Assembly: GCA_022013395.1 (NCBI GenBank)
Contig: JAKLQL010000247.1
Span: forward strand, 1 to 20,010
Reading direction: 5' to 3'
Origin: Acetobacterium sp.
GTDB taxonomy: Bacteria > Bacillota > Clostridia > Eubacteriales > Eubacteriaceae
DNA length: 20,010 nucleotides
Positions 8,548 to 16,672 of this stretch are shown one piece after another. Each line of letters begins with the position of its first letter. The first letter of the stretch is position 1. The translations under genes were made by a program, and so were the position numbers. The notes beneath the pieces are model-generated. The model was not told the DNA's origin and did not search any database. It saw only the letters and a list, made by a program, of their open reading frames with translations.

Positions 8548-9783
8548 ATGACAGTTTCAGTAATTTCAGCAGGCAATTTTTGGGATGGGCTGACCGATGC
8601 GCCAGTCGGTCCCCGGGAAATTTTAGTTCAAGACGGCGTGATTCAGGAAATCGGCAGCACCGTAGCGGCACCCCCGGGGGCCGAGCGGATCGATCTGGGC
8701 GACAAATTGGTGATGCCGGGTCTGATCGACGCCCATGTGCACATTACCTCGCGGTCCGAACTGCCCGGCGGGTTCTGGAGCTATTCCTCAGCAGCCAAGG
8801 CGCTTTACGGTGCCGAGGCCCTGAAAATCCACCTGAACAACGGTTTTACCACCGTCCGGGACTGCGGCGATATGGATGTGACCGGCTACACCATTCAGGA
8901 TATCAAACATGCGGTTGATTCCGGCCTGATCGAAGGCGCCCGGCTAATCACCTCAGGTCATATGATTTCGCCCCGAGGCGGCCATATGGATCTGACCACC
9001 CTGCTTAATCCGGTTTGTAATGCCACCCAGAACTGTCTGGCGGACGGGCCAAACGAGATCCGCAGCACCGTCAGAAACGAAATCAAGTGGGAGGCCGACT
9101 GGATTAAGTTTGCCGCTTCCGGCGGATTTTCCAGCCCCTCGGATGACCCGGTTTATGTGGCCTATACCCAGGAAGAGATGAATGTTCTGGTGGAAACCGC
9201 TGCCCAGCAGGACCGCCCGGTGGCCGCCCATGTGATGGGCGATGAAGCCGTGAAAATGGCCGTGACAGCCGGGGTGCGATCGATTGAGCATGGCAGTCTG
9301 GCATCGCAAGAGACGATTGATCTGATTACCGAAAAAGGCGTTTTTGTGATCCTCACCCACTATGCGGTGGTTCGCGGAGCCCGGTTTGCTGATGATGATC
9401 AATATTGGGTCACCTCCGGTGCTACCCCGGCAGCGAAAAGAAAGGTCCGCAAATACAAGGACACCCTGCTGGAAACAGCCGCCAATTTTGCCAACAGCGA
9501 GGTCAAACTGGTGTTTGGCACCGATCTGGGACTCCACGACTACGGCGTCACCGGCGCCCGGGAGTTTGGGGAAATGGTGATCAATGGTATTACCCCGGTG
9601 CGGGCTTTGAAAGCCGCCACCAGTGTGGCCGCCGAAATGCTGAGGCGGGATGATCTCGGCGTGCTGGCCCCGGGCAAAAAAGCGGATATCATCGCCGTTG
9701 CCGGCAATCCTTTTGCAGACATCACCGTGATGGAAATGGTGGATTTTGTGATGAAGGCCGGGAAGGTCTATAAATCGGTCTGA
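8548..9783 (+). CDS. Amidohydrolase family metal-dependent hydrolase (imidazolonepropionase/prolidase-like, COG1228 type)
   Basis: Cytoplasmic enzyme of 411 aa, full length for the family. It should hydrolyse an amide-type bond with one or two active-site metals; the substrate cannot be told from the sequence. The metal-site motifs are all present: HxH at His63/His65 after MPGLIDA, a candidate carboxylated lysine at Lys187 (WIKFAASGG), His228 (VAAHVMG), His248 (SIEHGSL) and Asp326 (FGTDLG). The C-terminal GVLAPGKKADIIAV strand is typical of the superfamily. There is no signal peptide. AGGAG lies 9 nt before the ATG. The gene begins 20 bp after the surface protein gene with no terminator between, so read-through transcription is likely, although no functional link is evident. 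It ends at a strong terminator. A dipeptidase of the Xaa-Pro type or an imidazolonepropionase-like enzyme are both possible. Confidence 0.9.
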   Translation: MTVSVISAGNFWDGLTDAPVGPREILVQDGVIQEIGSTVAAPPGAERIDLGDKLVMPGLIDAHVHITSRSELPGGFWSYSSAAKALYGAEALKIHLNNGFTTVRDCGDMDVTGYTIQDIKHAVDSGLIEGARLITSGHMISPRGGHMDLTTLLNPVCNATQNCLADGPNEIRSTVRNEIKWEADWIKFAASGGFSSPSDDPVYVAYTQEEMNVLVETAAQQDRPVAAHVMGDEAVKMAVTAGVRSIEHGSLASQETIDLITEKGVFVILTHYAVVRGARFADDDQYWVTSGATPAAKRKVRKYKDTLLETAANFANSEVKLVFGTDLGLHDYGVTGAREFGEMVINGITPVRALKAATSVAAEMLRRDDLGVLAPGKKADIIAVAGNPFADITVMEMVDFVMKAGKVYKSV

Positions 9784-9794
9784 TTAATTTTGAT

Positions 9795-9826
9795 AAAAGC
9801 AGCGAACCTTGAGTCGCTGCTTTTTT
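9795..9826 (+). terminator. Intrinsic terminator after the amidohydrolase gene
   Basis: The stem AAAAGCAGCGA / TCGCTGCTTTT with the loop ACCTTGAG is followed by T residues, 11 bp after the stop codon. It closely resembles the terminator at 13042-13074, including the CCTTGAG loop. Confidence 0.9.
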
Positions 9827-9866
9827 CAGTTGACGCTATTTAATACCTGCATATCCCAATCATCAG

Positions 9867-9895
9867 TAAAATCAGACGGCTACTGATGCCGATTA
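9867..9895 (+). promoter_or_regulatory. Possible sigma-D/sigma-28 type promoter upstream of the first MCP gene
   Basis: TAAA at 9867-9870 is followed after 17 nt by GCCGATTA at 9888-9895. The second element is a very good match to the motility sigma factor -10 (GCCGATAT). The spacer is about 2 nt longer than the usual 15 or so, which weakens the call. Confidence 0.3.
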
Positions 9896-9946
9896 GGATC
9901 GTTTTATTTCTTTTGATCAATAAGTTTGAAATAAAAGCACGAGTTA

Positions 9947-9969
9947 ACATGTTTTTTACAGAAACATGT
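9947..9969 (+). promoter_or_regulatory. Perfect 8-bp inverted repeat upstream of the first MCP promoter
   Basis: ACATGTTT and AAACATGT are separated by TTTACAG. The element ends 10 bp before a candidate -35 box. It may be an operator or a small hairpin. It lacks the T-run and GC-rich stem of a terminator. Confidence 0.35.
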
Positions 9970-9979
9970 GGAAATCAAC

Positions 9980-10008
9980 TTGATTATTAAACAAGGAAAG
10001 ATTAGAAT
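9980..10008 (+). promoter_or_regulatory. Candidate sigma-A promoter of the first MCP gene
   Basis: TTGATT at 9980-9985 and TAGAAT at 10003-10008 are separated by exactly 17 nt in an AT-rich stretch. The implied transcript start is about 30 nt before the ATG at 10046. This is the best -35/-10 pair in this gap. Confidence 0.5.
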
Positions 10009-10045
10009 AATTATAATTTAAATAATGTGACAGGAGATTTTAAAA

Positions 10046-12913
10046 ATGAAATGGTTTTACAACATGAAGATCAGAACAAAGCTTTTAGCCGGATTTATAC
10101 TGGTAACAGTCATTGTCGGTATTGTGGGCTATGTGGGGATCACGAACATTAAAGCATTGGATGAATCCAGCACGAAACTGTATGAACATGTGACACTGCC
10201 AACCTCGGCAAGCGGGAATATGGGCATTGAGTTCGGGAAGATCAATGGCTATGTCAGAGATATGATCATTGCCAATGATCCCGCAATCATTCAGGCGAAT
10301 GCCGATAAAATTGCTGCGAGCTGCAATAAAATCTCCCAAATGTCCGAGAACTTTGAACAGAATATTCTTGACGATGAGATGCAACAATTGTATCAGCAGT
10401 TTCTCAATTCCCGGAAGGTATATGCGACAGAGTTGGATGCGGTGATGGCCCTGGCCAGCCAGAATCAGGATCAAGAAGCCCTTGCCCGGATCGCACCTAC
10501 CGGAAGCGCCGGGATTGCCTCGCAGGCTGAACAGGATGCCCTGGGAAAAATTCATGATATGACGGTGGAGGATGGTAAACAACTGTCTGAGGCCAATCAC
10601 AGCCAGACAAATAGCGTTGTGACAACCATGACGATCTTCATGGTTATTGGCGCTCTGTTAGCTCTGACCCTGGGTTTTTTTCTCAGAATGGTCATCAGCC
10701 GCTTGCTTAAAAAAGCGGAATATATGATCAAAGAAATACGTCAGGGTCATTTGGGTGAACGCCTGAATATGAGTAGCCGCGATGAAATTGGTCAGATGGC
10801 CATGGCGATGGATGGATTGGCCGATGATCTACAGAATGTAGTGATTGCTACCATGAACCAGATTTCTGAAGGCGATGTTTCGGCGATGATTGACGTTAAG
10901 GATGACCGGGACGAAATCTCACCGGCACTTAAAAAGACCATCGAAACCATCCGAAACCTGATTGCCGAATCGACCCTGTTGTCCCAAGCTGCCGTGGAAG
11001 GACGTTTGGACACGAGAGGTACGGCAGATGGCTTTAATGGCAGTTTCAAAGATATTGTTGAAGGGGTCAATGATATACTGGATACGCTGGTTGGCTACAT
11101 TAATGTCATGCCAAACCCGGTTTTAATCATTAATAATAACTTCGATATTCTCTATTTGAATGATTCCGCAGCTCAGGTTGTGGGACTTGCTAAAAAAGAA
11201 GCCCTGGGTCAGCCTTGTCACAGTCTTTTTAAGACATCCGATTGCCATTCTGAGAACTGTGCCTGCACCAGAGCGATGCGCACGGGTCATACCGCAACTG
11301 GCGAAACGGATGCTCACCCAAATGGTTTGGATCTTGATATTTCATATACTGGGGTACCGATCACTGATCGTTCCGGTAAAACCATTGGCGCGATGGAATT
11401 CATAACCGATCAGACAGCTATTCGGAAAGAAGAACGGCGGATGATAAAAATTTCGGACTATCAGCAAAATGAAACCCAAAAGCTGGTGACTGAACTGACC
11501 AAACTTTCCCAGGGGAATACCAATGTTTTAATTGAGCTTGCCGACTATGATGCGGATACTCAGACAACATACGAAACATTTCGGACGATTGGCCATTCAG
11601 TCAATCAATGTGTGGAATCAATCAATGGACTGGTTGAAGATGTTGGCATGCTAGCTCAGGCCGGTATTGAAGGAAAACTTGATACCCGGGCGGATATCAG
11701 CAAACATCAGGGCGATTTCGCCCGGATTGTTGACGGCGTCAATGCGACGCTTGATGCTGTGGTGGCACCGGTTCAGGAAGCATCGGCGATCTTAAACGAA
11801 CTGGCCCAGGGGAACTTAAACACCAGGATGGTGGGTGCCTATCAGGGCGATTACACCATTATCAAGGACAACATGAATCTGACCGTCGACTTCCTCAAAA
11901 GCTATGTGAGTGAAATCACTGATACTTTGGAAGAAATCGGCCATGGAAACCTGGACCAGCACATCACTGCAGACTATCTGGGCGACTTCCAGGCCATCAA
12001 AACAGCTCTGAACGACATCACCACCAATCTCAGCACCACCATGTCCGATATTAACATCGCCGCCAGTCAGGTTGAAATGGGGTCCCAGCAGATTTCTGAT
12101 GGCGGTCAGGCCTTGTCCCAGGGAACCACCGAACAGGCCAGCGCGATTCAGGAACTGACCGCTTCGATTGAAGAAGTAGCCGCGGAAACCAAGCGAAATG
12201 CCATCAATGCCAATGAAGCTAACGACTTAGCCATGCAGGTTCGAAGTAATGCGGAGGTGGGCAATGATCAGATGAATCAGATGGTCGCCGCGATGGTTGA
12301 CATTAATGAATCATCAAAAAGCATTTCCAAGATCATTAAAGTTATTGACGACATCGCCTTCCAGACTAATATTTTGGCTTTGAACGCCGCTGTTGAAGCA
12401 GCCCGGGCCGGTCAGCATGGTAAGGGTTTTGCCGTGGTCGCCGAAGAAGTCAGAAGCCTGGCAGCCCGTAGCGCCGCAGCCGCCAAGGAAACGACCGGTT
12501 TGATCGAAGGCTCGATTGACAGGGTCAGTGTCGGTACGAAAATTGCGGATCAGACTGAAGCAAGCCTCAAAGAGATTCTGAATCAAATCCAAAAAGTGAC
12601 CGATCTGGTGGGCAGCATCGCCCAGGCCTCTAACGCCCAAGCCTCTGAAATCGCCCAGATCAACCGGGGGATCGAGCAGGTATCGGAGGTCGTTCAAACC
12701 AATTCCGCCACGGCTGAAGAAAGCGCCGCCGCCAGTGAAGAGCTGTCCGGCCAGGCCGAAATGCTCAAACAAATGGTGGACGCCTTTAAAATCAAAAATT
12801 CGAAAAGACAAGGTTCAATAAGAGAAGCAACAGTTTTTGAACCAGTGAAAACCAGTACTTCACGTTCGTCTGAAGTTACCATCAATTTGGACGATGATAT
12901 GGACAAATACTAG
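10046..12913 (+). CDS. Methyl-accepting chemotaxis protein with extracellular four-helix sensor, poly-HAMP and Cys-containing PAS
   Basis: Transmembrane chemoreceptor (955 aa) expected to control CheA through CheW. AGGAG lies 9 nt before the ATG. TM1 is about 13-32 and TM2 about 195-217; between them is a helical, 4HB_MCP-like sensor. Then come a HAMP domain (about 216-268), two HAMP-like units, a PAS domain (about 356-470), four more HAMP-like units (about 480-662), and the signalling hairpin (about 666-918) with the canonical tip [20 protein letters not shown] starting at 768. Methylation-type motifs such as ATAEESAA are present. The PAS carries Cys391, Cys400, Cys405 and Cys407, which may bind a metal, Fe-S cluster or other cofactor. 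The protein ends in DMDKY, a possible CheR/CheB tether. It is a close paralogue of the next MCP, including the start context [18 protein letters not shown]. The ligand is unknown. Confidence 0.95.
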   Translation: MKWFYNMKIRTKLLAGFILVTVIVGIVGYVGITNIKALDESSTKLYEHVTLPTSASGNMGIEFGKINGYVRDMIIANDPAIIQANADKIAASCNKISQMSENFEQNILDDEMQQLYQQFLNSRKVYATELDAVMALASQNQDQEALARIAPTGSAGIASQAEQDALGKIHDMTVEDGKQLSEANHSQTNSVVTTMTIFMVIGALLALTLGFFLRMVISRLLKKAEYMIKEIRQGHLGERLNMSSRDEIGQMAMAMDGLADDLQNVVIATMNQISEGDVSAMIDVKDDRDEISPALKKTIETIRNLIAESTLLSQAAVEGRLDTRGTADGFNGSFKDIVEGVNDILDTLVGYINVMPNPVLIINNNFDILYLNDSAAQVVGLAKKEALGQPCHSLFKTSDCHSENCACTRAMRTGHTATGETDAHPNGLDLDISYTGVPITDRSGKTIGAMEFITDQTAIRKEERRMIKISDYQQNETQKLVTELTKLSQGNTNVLIELADYDADTQTTYETFRTIGHSVNQCVESINGLVEDVGMLAQAGIEGKLDTRADISKHQGDFARIVDGVNATLDAVVAPVQEASAILNELAQGNLNTRMVGAYQGDYTIIKDNMNLTVDFLKSYVSEITDTLEEIGHGNLDQHITADYLGDFQAIKTALNDITTNLSTTMSDINIAASQVEMGSQQISDGGQALSQGTTEQASAIQELTASIEEVAAETKRNAINANEANDLAMQVRSNAEVGNDQMNQMVAAMVDINESSKSISKIIKVIDDIAFQTNILALNAAVEAARAGQHGKGFAVVAEEVRSLAARSAAAAKETTGLIEGSIDRVSVGTKIADQTEASLKEILNQIQKVTDLVGSIAQASNAQASEIAQINRGIEQVSEVVQTNSATAEESAAASEELSGQAEMLKQMVDAFKIKNSKRQGSIREATVFEPVKTSTSRSSEVTINLDDDMDKY

Positions 12914-13041
12914 CCTCAAATTGCAGTGCATCAAATAAAGTAATGGATCAAAAGTGACATAAATTATGTTGATCGCTAAGTCAACGCTGAGTTTTCTGCC
13001 AAGTAGCTGGAATCAGTATTTTGTTATATGAGGATAATCCT

Positions 13042-13074
13042 AAAAAACAGCGAGCCTTGAGCCGCTGTTTTTTT
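13042..13074 (+). terminator. Intrinsic terminator after the first MCP gene
   Basis: The stem AAAAAACAGCG / CGCTGTTTTTT is followed by more T residues. The loop region contains GCCTTGAG, as in the terminator at 9795-9826. It lies about 130 bp after the stop codon. The 128 bp between stop and terminator show no gene. Confidence 0.85.
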
Positions 13075-13106
13075 ATTGGAGATTCGTTTCTTTATTACGG
13101 AAGGTT

Positions 13107-13189
13107 TCTGGAGCGATACAGTCTCCGGATTCGAATTGTTTTATGCTTCAGAAGATTGTCTAAGCGCTAAATAATAATCACTTAGACAA
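13107..13189 (+). promoter_or_regulatory. Two inverted repeats in the gap before the second MCP gene
   Basis: One possible hairpin is TCTGGAG (13107-13113) with CTCCGGA (13123-13129), which includes one G-T pair. The second is a perfect 9-bp inverted repeat, TTGTCTAAG (13156-13164) with CTTAGACAA (13181-13189), separated by 16 nt. A weak promoter-like pair (TTGTTT at 13136, TCTAAG at 13159, 17-nt spacer) overlaps the left arm of the second repeat, as an operator might. No known riboswitch core was recognised. Confidence 0.35.
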
Positions 13190-13231
13190 GTTGCAAAACC
13201 AGTGCATTGAGACGAGGGGAAAAAGCATCTT

Positions 13232-13444
13232 TTGTTGAAAAACATCAAAATGAGAGTATGTAAACGATATATTCGATTTAAAAAGGGTATTAAACGTATC
13301 AGCGACCGGTTCGAAGCACATCGTTCTAATGCTTGCGCAGATCAGGCAGTAGGTCCGGTAACTGTTGATCTAAAGAAAAACCCCGAAAAAATCAAAAATT
13401 ATAAAGAGGAGGATTTAAAGAGAGCTCCCCAAAAACGAAATTAA
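13232..13444 (+). CDS. Possible small basic protein upstream of the second MCP gene (doubtful)
   Basis: A 70-codon open frame begins TTG TTG; the first ATG is at 13250. The stop lies 23 bp before the second MCP start. The peptide is very rich in Lys and Arg, with no membrane segment or recognisable domain. GAGGGG lies 12 nt before the first TTG, a little far for good initiation. It could be a small leader gene co-transcribed with the MCP, or simply an open stretch in a leader region. No similarity to a known family was recognised. Confidence 0.25.
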   Translation: MLKNIKMRVCKRYIRFKKGIKRISDRFEAHRSNACADQAVGPVTVDLKKNPEKIKNYKEEDLKRAPQKRN

Positions 13445-13467
13445 AATAAAGCAGGAGGACTTTGAAA

Positions 13468-16332
13468 ATGAAATGGTTTTATAACTTGAAAATCAGAACA
13501 AAGCTATTGGCCGGCTTTATTCTGGTGGCACTTGTGGTGGGTATTGTGGGGTATATCGGAATAACAAACATTAACAGCTTGGAACAAGCAAGTCAGGATT
13601 CATATGAAAACATGACGGTTCCGGTCTCTGAACTGGGAGAAATTGGCATTGCATATCAGAAGTTGCGTGCGAATGTCCGGGACATAATTTTAGAAAATGA
13701 TCCCAAGGAAAATCAGAAAAACATTGATCTCTTTGATGCCAATAACAAAAGAATCGATGAACTCATTCTATCGTTCCAGGAAAAAAAACATTCTGATGTC
13801 GTCAAAGCAGCTTTTCAGGAATTTGTTGATGCCCGGAAAGCAATGGATCCCGAATTCGATAAGGTCAAAGATCTTGGTTTGCAAAATAAGAATGACGAAG
13901 CGTTGGCTCTGATGAGAGAAGGCGGCTCAGCATATATTGCTTCGGCGAATGTCCAGAATGCTCTGGATAAAGTGGTCGGTTTAAAAGTTGAAAAAGCCGG
14001 TCAAAATGCCCAAGCCAATTTAGATTTGGCCAATCAGGCGATCACGACTATGACAATTATTATCGTAGCGGCGATTATTTTTGCCATCGTGCTGGGTCTT
14101 TTACTGAGTATGGTCATCAGTCGGCCGCTAAAAAAAGCTGAGAACATGATTAAAGAAATGCGCCTGGGGCATTTGAGTGGGCGTTTAAACATGGGTACCC
14201 GGGACGAAATCGGGCAAATGGCGGATACCATGGATGGTTTGTCCGATGATCTTCAAAACGTCGTCATTGCGACCATGAATCAGATTGCCGAAGGGGATGT
14301 CTCGACCAATATTGAACTCCGTGATCCTCAGGATGAAATCGCACCGGCACTTAAAACGACCATTGAAACCATTAGGAGCCTGATTGCTGAGGCAACCATG
14401 CTGTCTCAGGCTGCCATTAACGGTAAATGGGATACCCGAGGGGATGCCGAGGCCTTTAACGGTGGTTATAAAGAAGTGGTTGAAGGGGTCAATGCCACCC
14501 TGGATACAGTGGTGGATAAAATGGTCTGGTATGAAGCGATTATTGATGCGGTGCCATTCCCCATTCATGTCACCGATAATAACATGAAATGGACCTTTAT
14601 GAACAAACCTTTCGAAGCCAATATGATCGATGGTAATGTCATTAAAGACCGGGATTCAGCTCGTGGTATGGACTGCTACAATGCTGGGGCAGATATCTGT
14701 CGAACCGAAGGGTGTGGGATTCGCCGACTGGTTGATCAGGGTTTAACCGAAAGCTTTTTTGAATGGTGTGGCAAAAGCAATAAGCAGGACACCGCCTACC
14801 TCAAGAATGCCAAAGGCGAAAATGTCGGTTTTGTTGAAGTGGTCACCGATCTGACGTCAATGATCCGGGTCAGCGACTATACAAAAAATGAAGTGACACG
14901 GTTAGAAAACAACCTGATTCTGCTATCTCAGGGGGATGTCGCTTTTGATATGGCTGTCGGAGCAGGTGATGAATATACCACCGAGGTCAGTGCCCAATTT
15001 AATGAAATTGGTAAAAGTTTAGCGAATGTAAAAAGAGCCATTGGCAATCTGATTAATGATGCCACCATGCTGGCCCAGGCAGGCATTGACGGTAAGCTTG
15101 ACACCCGGGCCGACGCCAGTAAACACCAGGGCGACTTTGCCCGGATTGTCGATGGGGTCAATGCGACGCTGGATGCAGTGGTCGCACCGGTTCAGGAAGC
15201 ATCGGCGACGTTAAATGAACTGGCGCAGGGGAACCTGAACACCGGAATGGTGGGTCAGTATCGGGGAGATTACACCATTATCAAGGACAGTATGAACCAG
15301 ACGGTGGCGTTCCTCAAACGCTATGTGGATGAAATCACCCATACTCTGGAAGAAATCGGCCGGGGCAACTTGGATCAGCACATCACGGATGACTATCTGG
15401 GCGACTTCCAGGCGATTAAAACAGCCCTGAATGATATCACCACCAGTCTCAGTGCCACCATGACAGATATCAACATTGCCGCCGGACAGGTTGAAATTGG
15501 TTCTCATCAGATTTCCGATGGTGGTCAGGCCTTGTCCCAGGGTACCACCGAGCAGGCCAGTGCGATCCAGCAGCTCACTGCCTCGATTGAAGAAGTGGCG
15601 GGAGAAACCAAGAAAAACGCCATGAATGCCAACGAAGCCAACGATCTGGCCATGCGGGTCCGATCTAATGCCGAAGTGGGGAATACCCAGATGAACAAGA
15701 TGGTCACTGCCATGGTAGACATCAATGAGTCATCAAAAAGCATTTCCAAGATCATTAAAGTCATTGACGACATCGCCTTCCAGACCAATATTCTAGCCTT
15801 GAACGCTGCCGTTGAAGCAGCCCGGGCCGGCCAGCATGGCAAAGGTTTTGCCGTGGTTGCCGAAGAGGTCAGAAGCCTGGCCGCCCGAAGTGCCGAAGCC
15901 GCCAAGGAAACGACCGGTCTGATTGAAGGCTCGATTGATAGAGTCGAAGCCGGAACCGAGATTGCTAACCAAACCGAAGAAAGCCTGAAAGAAATTTTAC
16001 ATGAAATTGAAAAAGTAACTGATCTGGTCGGAAGTATCGCCCAGGCTTCCAACGATCAGGCATCGGAAATCGCTCAGATCACCCAGGGGATCGAACAGGT
16101 TTCCACGGCGGTTCAAACCAATTCCGCCACTGCCGAAGAAAGCGCTGCTGCCAGTGAACAGCTGTCCGGCCAGGCCGAAATGCTGAAACAAATGGTCGAT
16201 ACCTTTAAAATTAAGGATGCCAAAACACAAAGCATCAGCAGTAAAGCGACGGTTTCTAAACCAGAGAAACCGGTCAGCCCACCACCAGCCCAGCCAATCA
16301 TTGATATGGATTTTGATATGGATAAATACTAG
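13468..16332 (+). CDS. Methyl-accepting chemotaxis protein with extracellular four-helix sensor, poly-HAMP and Cys-containing PAS (paralogue)
   Basis: Transmembrane chemoreceptor, 954 aa. The ATG at 13468 is preferred over the in-frame TTG at 13462 because AGGAGG at 13453-13458 lies 9 nt from the ATG but only 3 nt from the TTG. The layout parallels the preceding MCP: TM1 about 13-32, helical extracellular sensor, TM2 about 194-218, HAMP and two HAMP-like units, PAS (about 354-464), four HAMP-like units, signalling hairpin (about 665-917) and terminal DMDKY. The sensor and PAS sequences differ clearly from the first MCP, while the membrane, HAMP and signalling parts are nearly the same, so the two probably share output but detect different inputs. 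The PAS contains Cys403, Cys411 and Cys416 in C-x7-C-x4-C spacing. The gene has its own terminator. The ligands are unknown. Confidence 0.95.
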   Translation: MKWFYNLKIRTKLLAGFILVALVVGIVGYIGITNINSLEQASQDSYENMTVPVSELGEIGIAYQKLRANVRDIILENDPKENQKNIDLFDANNKRIDELILSFQEKKHSDVVKAAFQEFVDARKAMDPEFDKVKDLGLQNKNDEALALMREGGSAYIASANVQNALDKVVGLKVEKAGQNAQANLDLANQAITTMTIIIVAAIIFAIVLGLLLSMVISRPLKKAENMIKEMRLGHLSGRLNMGTRDEIGQMADTMDGLSDDLQNVVIATMNQIAEGDVSTNIELRDPQDEIAPALKTTIETIRSLIAEATMLSQAAINGKWDTRGDAEAFNGGYKEVVEGVNATLDTVVDKMVWYEAIIDAVPFPIHVTDNNMKWTFMNKPFEANMIDGNVIKDRDSARGMDCYNAGADICRTEGCGIRRLVDQGLTESFFEWCGKSNKQDTAYLKNAKGENVGFVEVVTDLTSMIRVSDYTKNEVTRLENNLILLSQGDVAFDMAVGAGDEYTTEVSAQFNEIGKSLANVKRAIGNLINDATMLAQAGIDGKLDTRADASKHQGDFARIVDGVNATLDAVVAPVQEASATLNELAQGNLNTGMVGQYRGDYTIIKDSMNQTVAFLKRYVDEITHTLEEIGRGNLDQHITDDYLGDFQAIKTALNDITTSLSATMTDINIAAGQVEIGSHQISDGGQALSQGTTEQASAIQQLTASIEEVAGETKKNAMNANEANDLAMRVRSNAEVGNTQMNKMVTAMVDINESSKSISKIIKVIDDIAFQTNILALNAAVEAARAGQHGKGFAVVAEEVRSLAARSAEAAKETTGLIEGSIDRVEAGTEIANQTEESLKEILHEIEKVTDLVGSIAQASNDQASEIAQITQGIEQVSTAVQTNSATAEESAAASEQLSGQAEMLKQMVDTFKIKDAKTQSISSKATVSKPEKPVSPPPAQPIIDMDFDMDKY

Positions 16333-16378
16333 AAAAAATGTTAACCTGTCTCGACCCGGATATAACCGGTAAAAGCTT

Positions 16379-16425
16379 AAAGTGCTCCTTGAATTGCTTA
16401 ATGCAATCCAAGGAGCACTTTTTTT
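16379..16425 (+). terminator. Intrinsic terminator after the second MCP gene
   Basis: A long stem has AAAGTGCTCCTTG pairing with CAAGGAGCACTTT. An inner ATTGC/GCAAT stem caps it and a T-run follows. It begins 46 bp after the stop codon. Confidence 0.9.
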
Positions 16426-16513
16426 ATGTGCGACGAAGACCGGGAGCGGTTATTTTAATGTCTCAGCCGAATTTTATGGTAAAAATTTATAGTAAATCTT
16501 AGTTGTTAAACAG

Positions 16514-16542
16514 TAGATATTTGCAGTGAAAAGGGATATAAT
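16514..16542 (+). promoter_or_regulatory. Candidate sigma-A promoter of the third MCP gene
   Basis: A perfect -10 hexamer, TATAAT, lies at 16537-16542, with TAGATA at 16514-16519 as a weak -35 at 17-nt spacing. The rest of the 340-bp gap holds the terminator of the preceding gene and otherwise AT-rich sequence with no gene seen. The implied 5' leader is about 120 nt. Confidence 0.45.
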
Positions 16543-16672
16543 AATACCGCTTGTATATTTTTTAACACAGGTAATCATTGATATTTTATTAAAAGACCCC
16601 GAATAGAAGTTTTGAATTTTAGTGAATTTTTTTTCAGGGCAAAGCAAAGGATTACAGTTGAAAGGGGTTATT

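Noticed and set aside
8953..9537. Minus-strand open frame of 194 codons opposite the amidohydrolase gene
   Set aside because: It is a shadow of a well-supported enzyme gene with all catalytic motifs on the + strand.
11640..12790. Long repeats shared with the second MCP gene, as a possible mobile element
   Set aside because: They are the coding sequence of paralogous HAMP and signalling domains; no transposase or terminal repeats were found.
13075..13231. A c-di-GMP or other riboswitch in the leader of the second MCP gene
   Set aside because: The hairpins seen do not contain the conserved core sequences of the known classes I could check by eye.
13462..13467. In-frame TTG as the start of the second MCP
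   Set aside because: It is only 3 nt from AGGAGG; the ATG at 13468 has 9-nt spacing and gives the same N-terminus (MKWFYN) as the paralogue.
16622..16672. GTG at 16622 as the start of the third MCP
   Set aside because: It has no ribosome binding site upstream, whereas the ATG at 16673 follows AAAGGGG.
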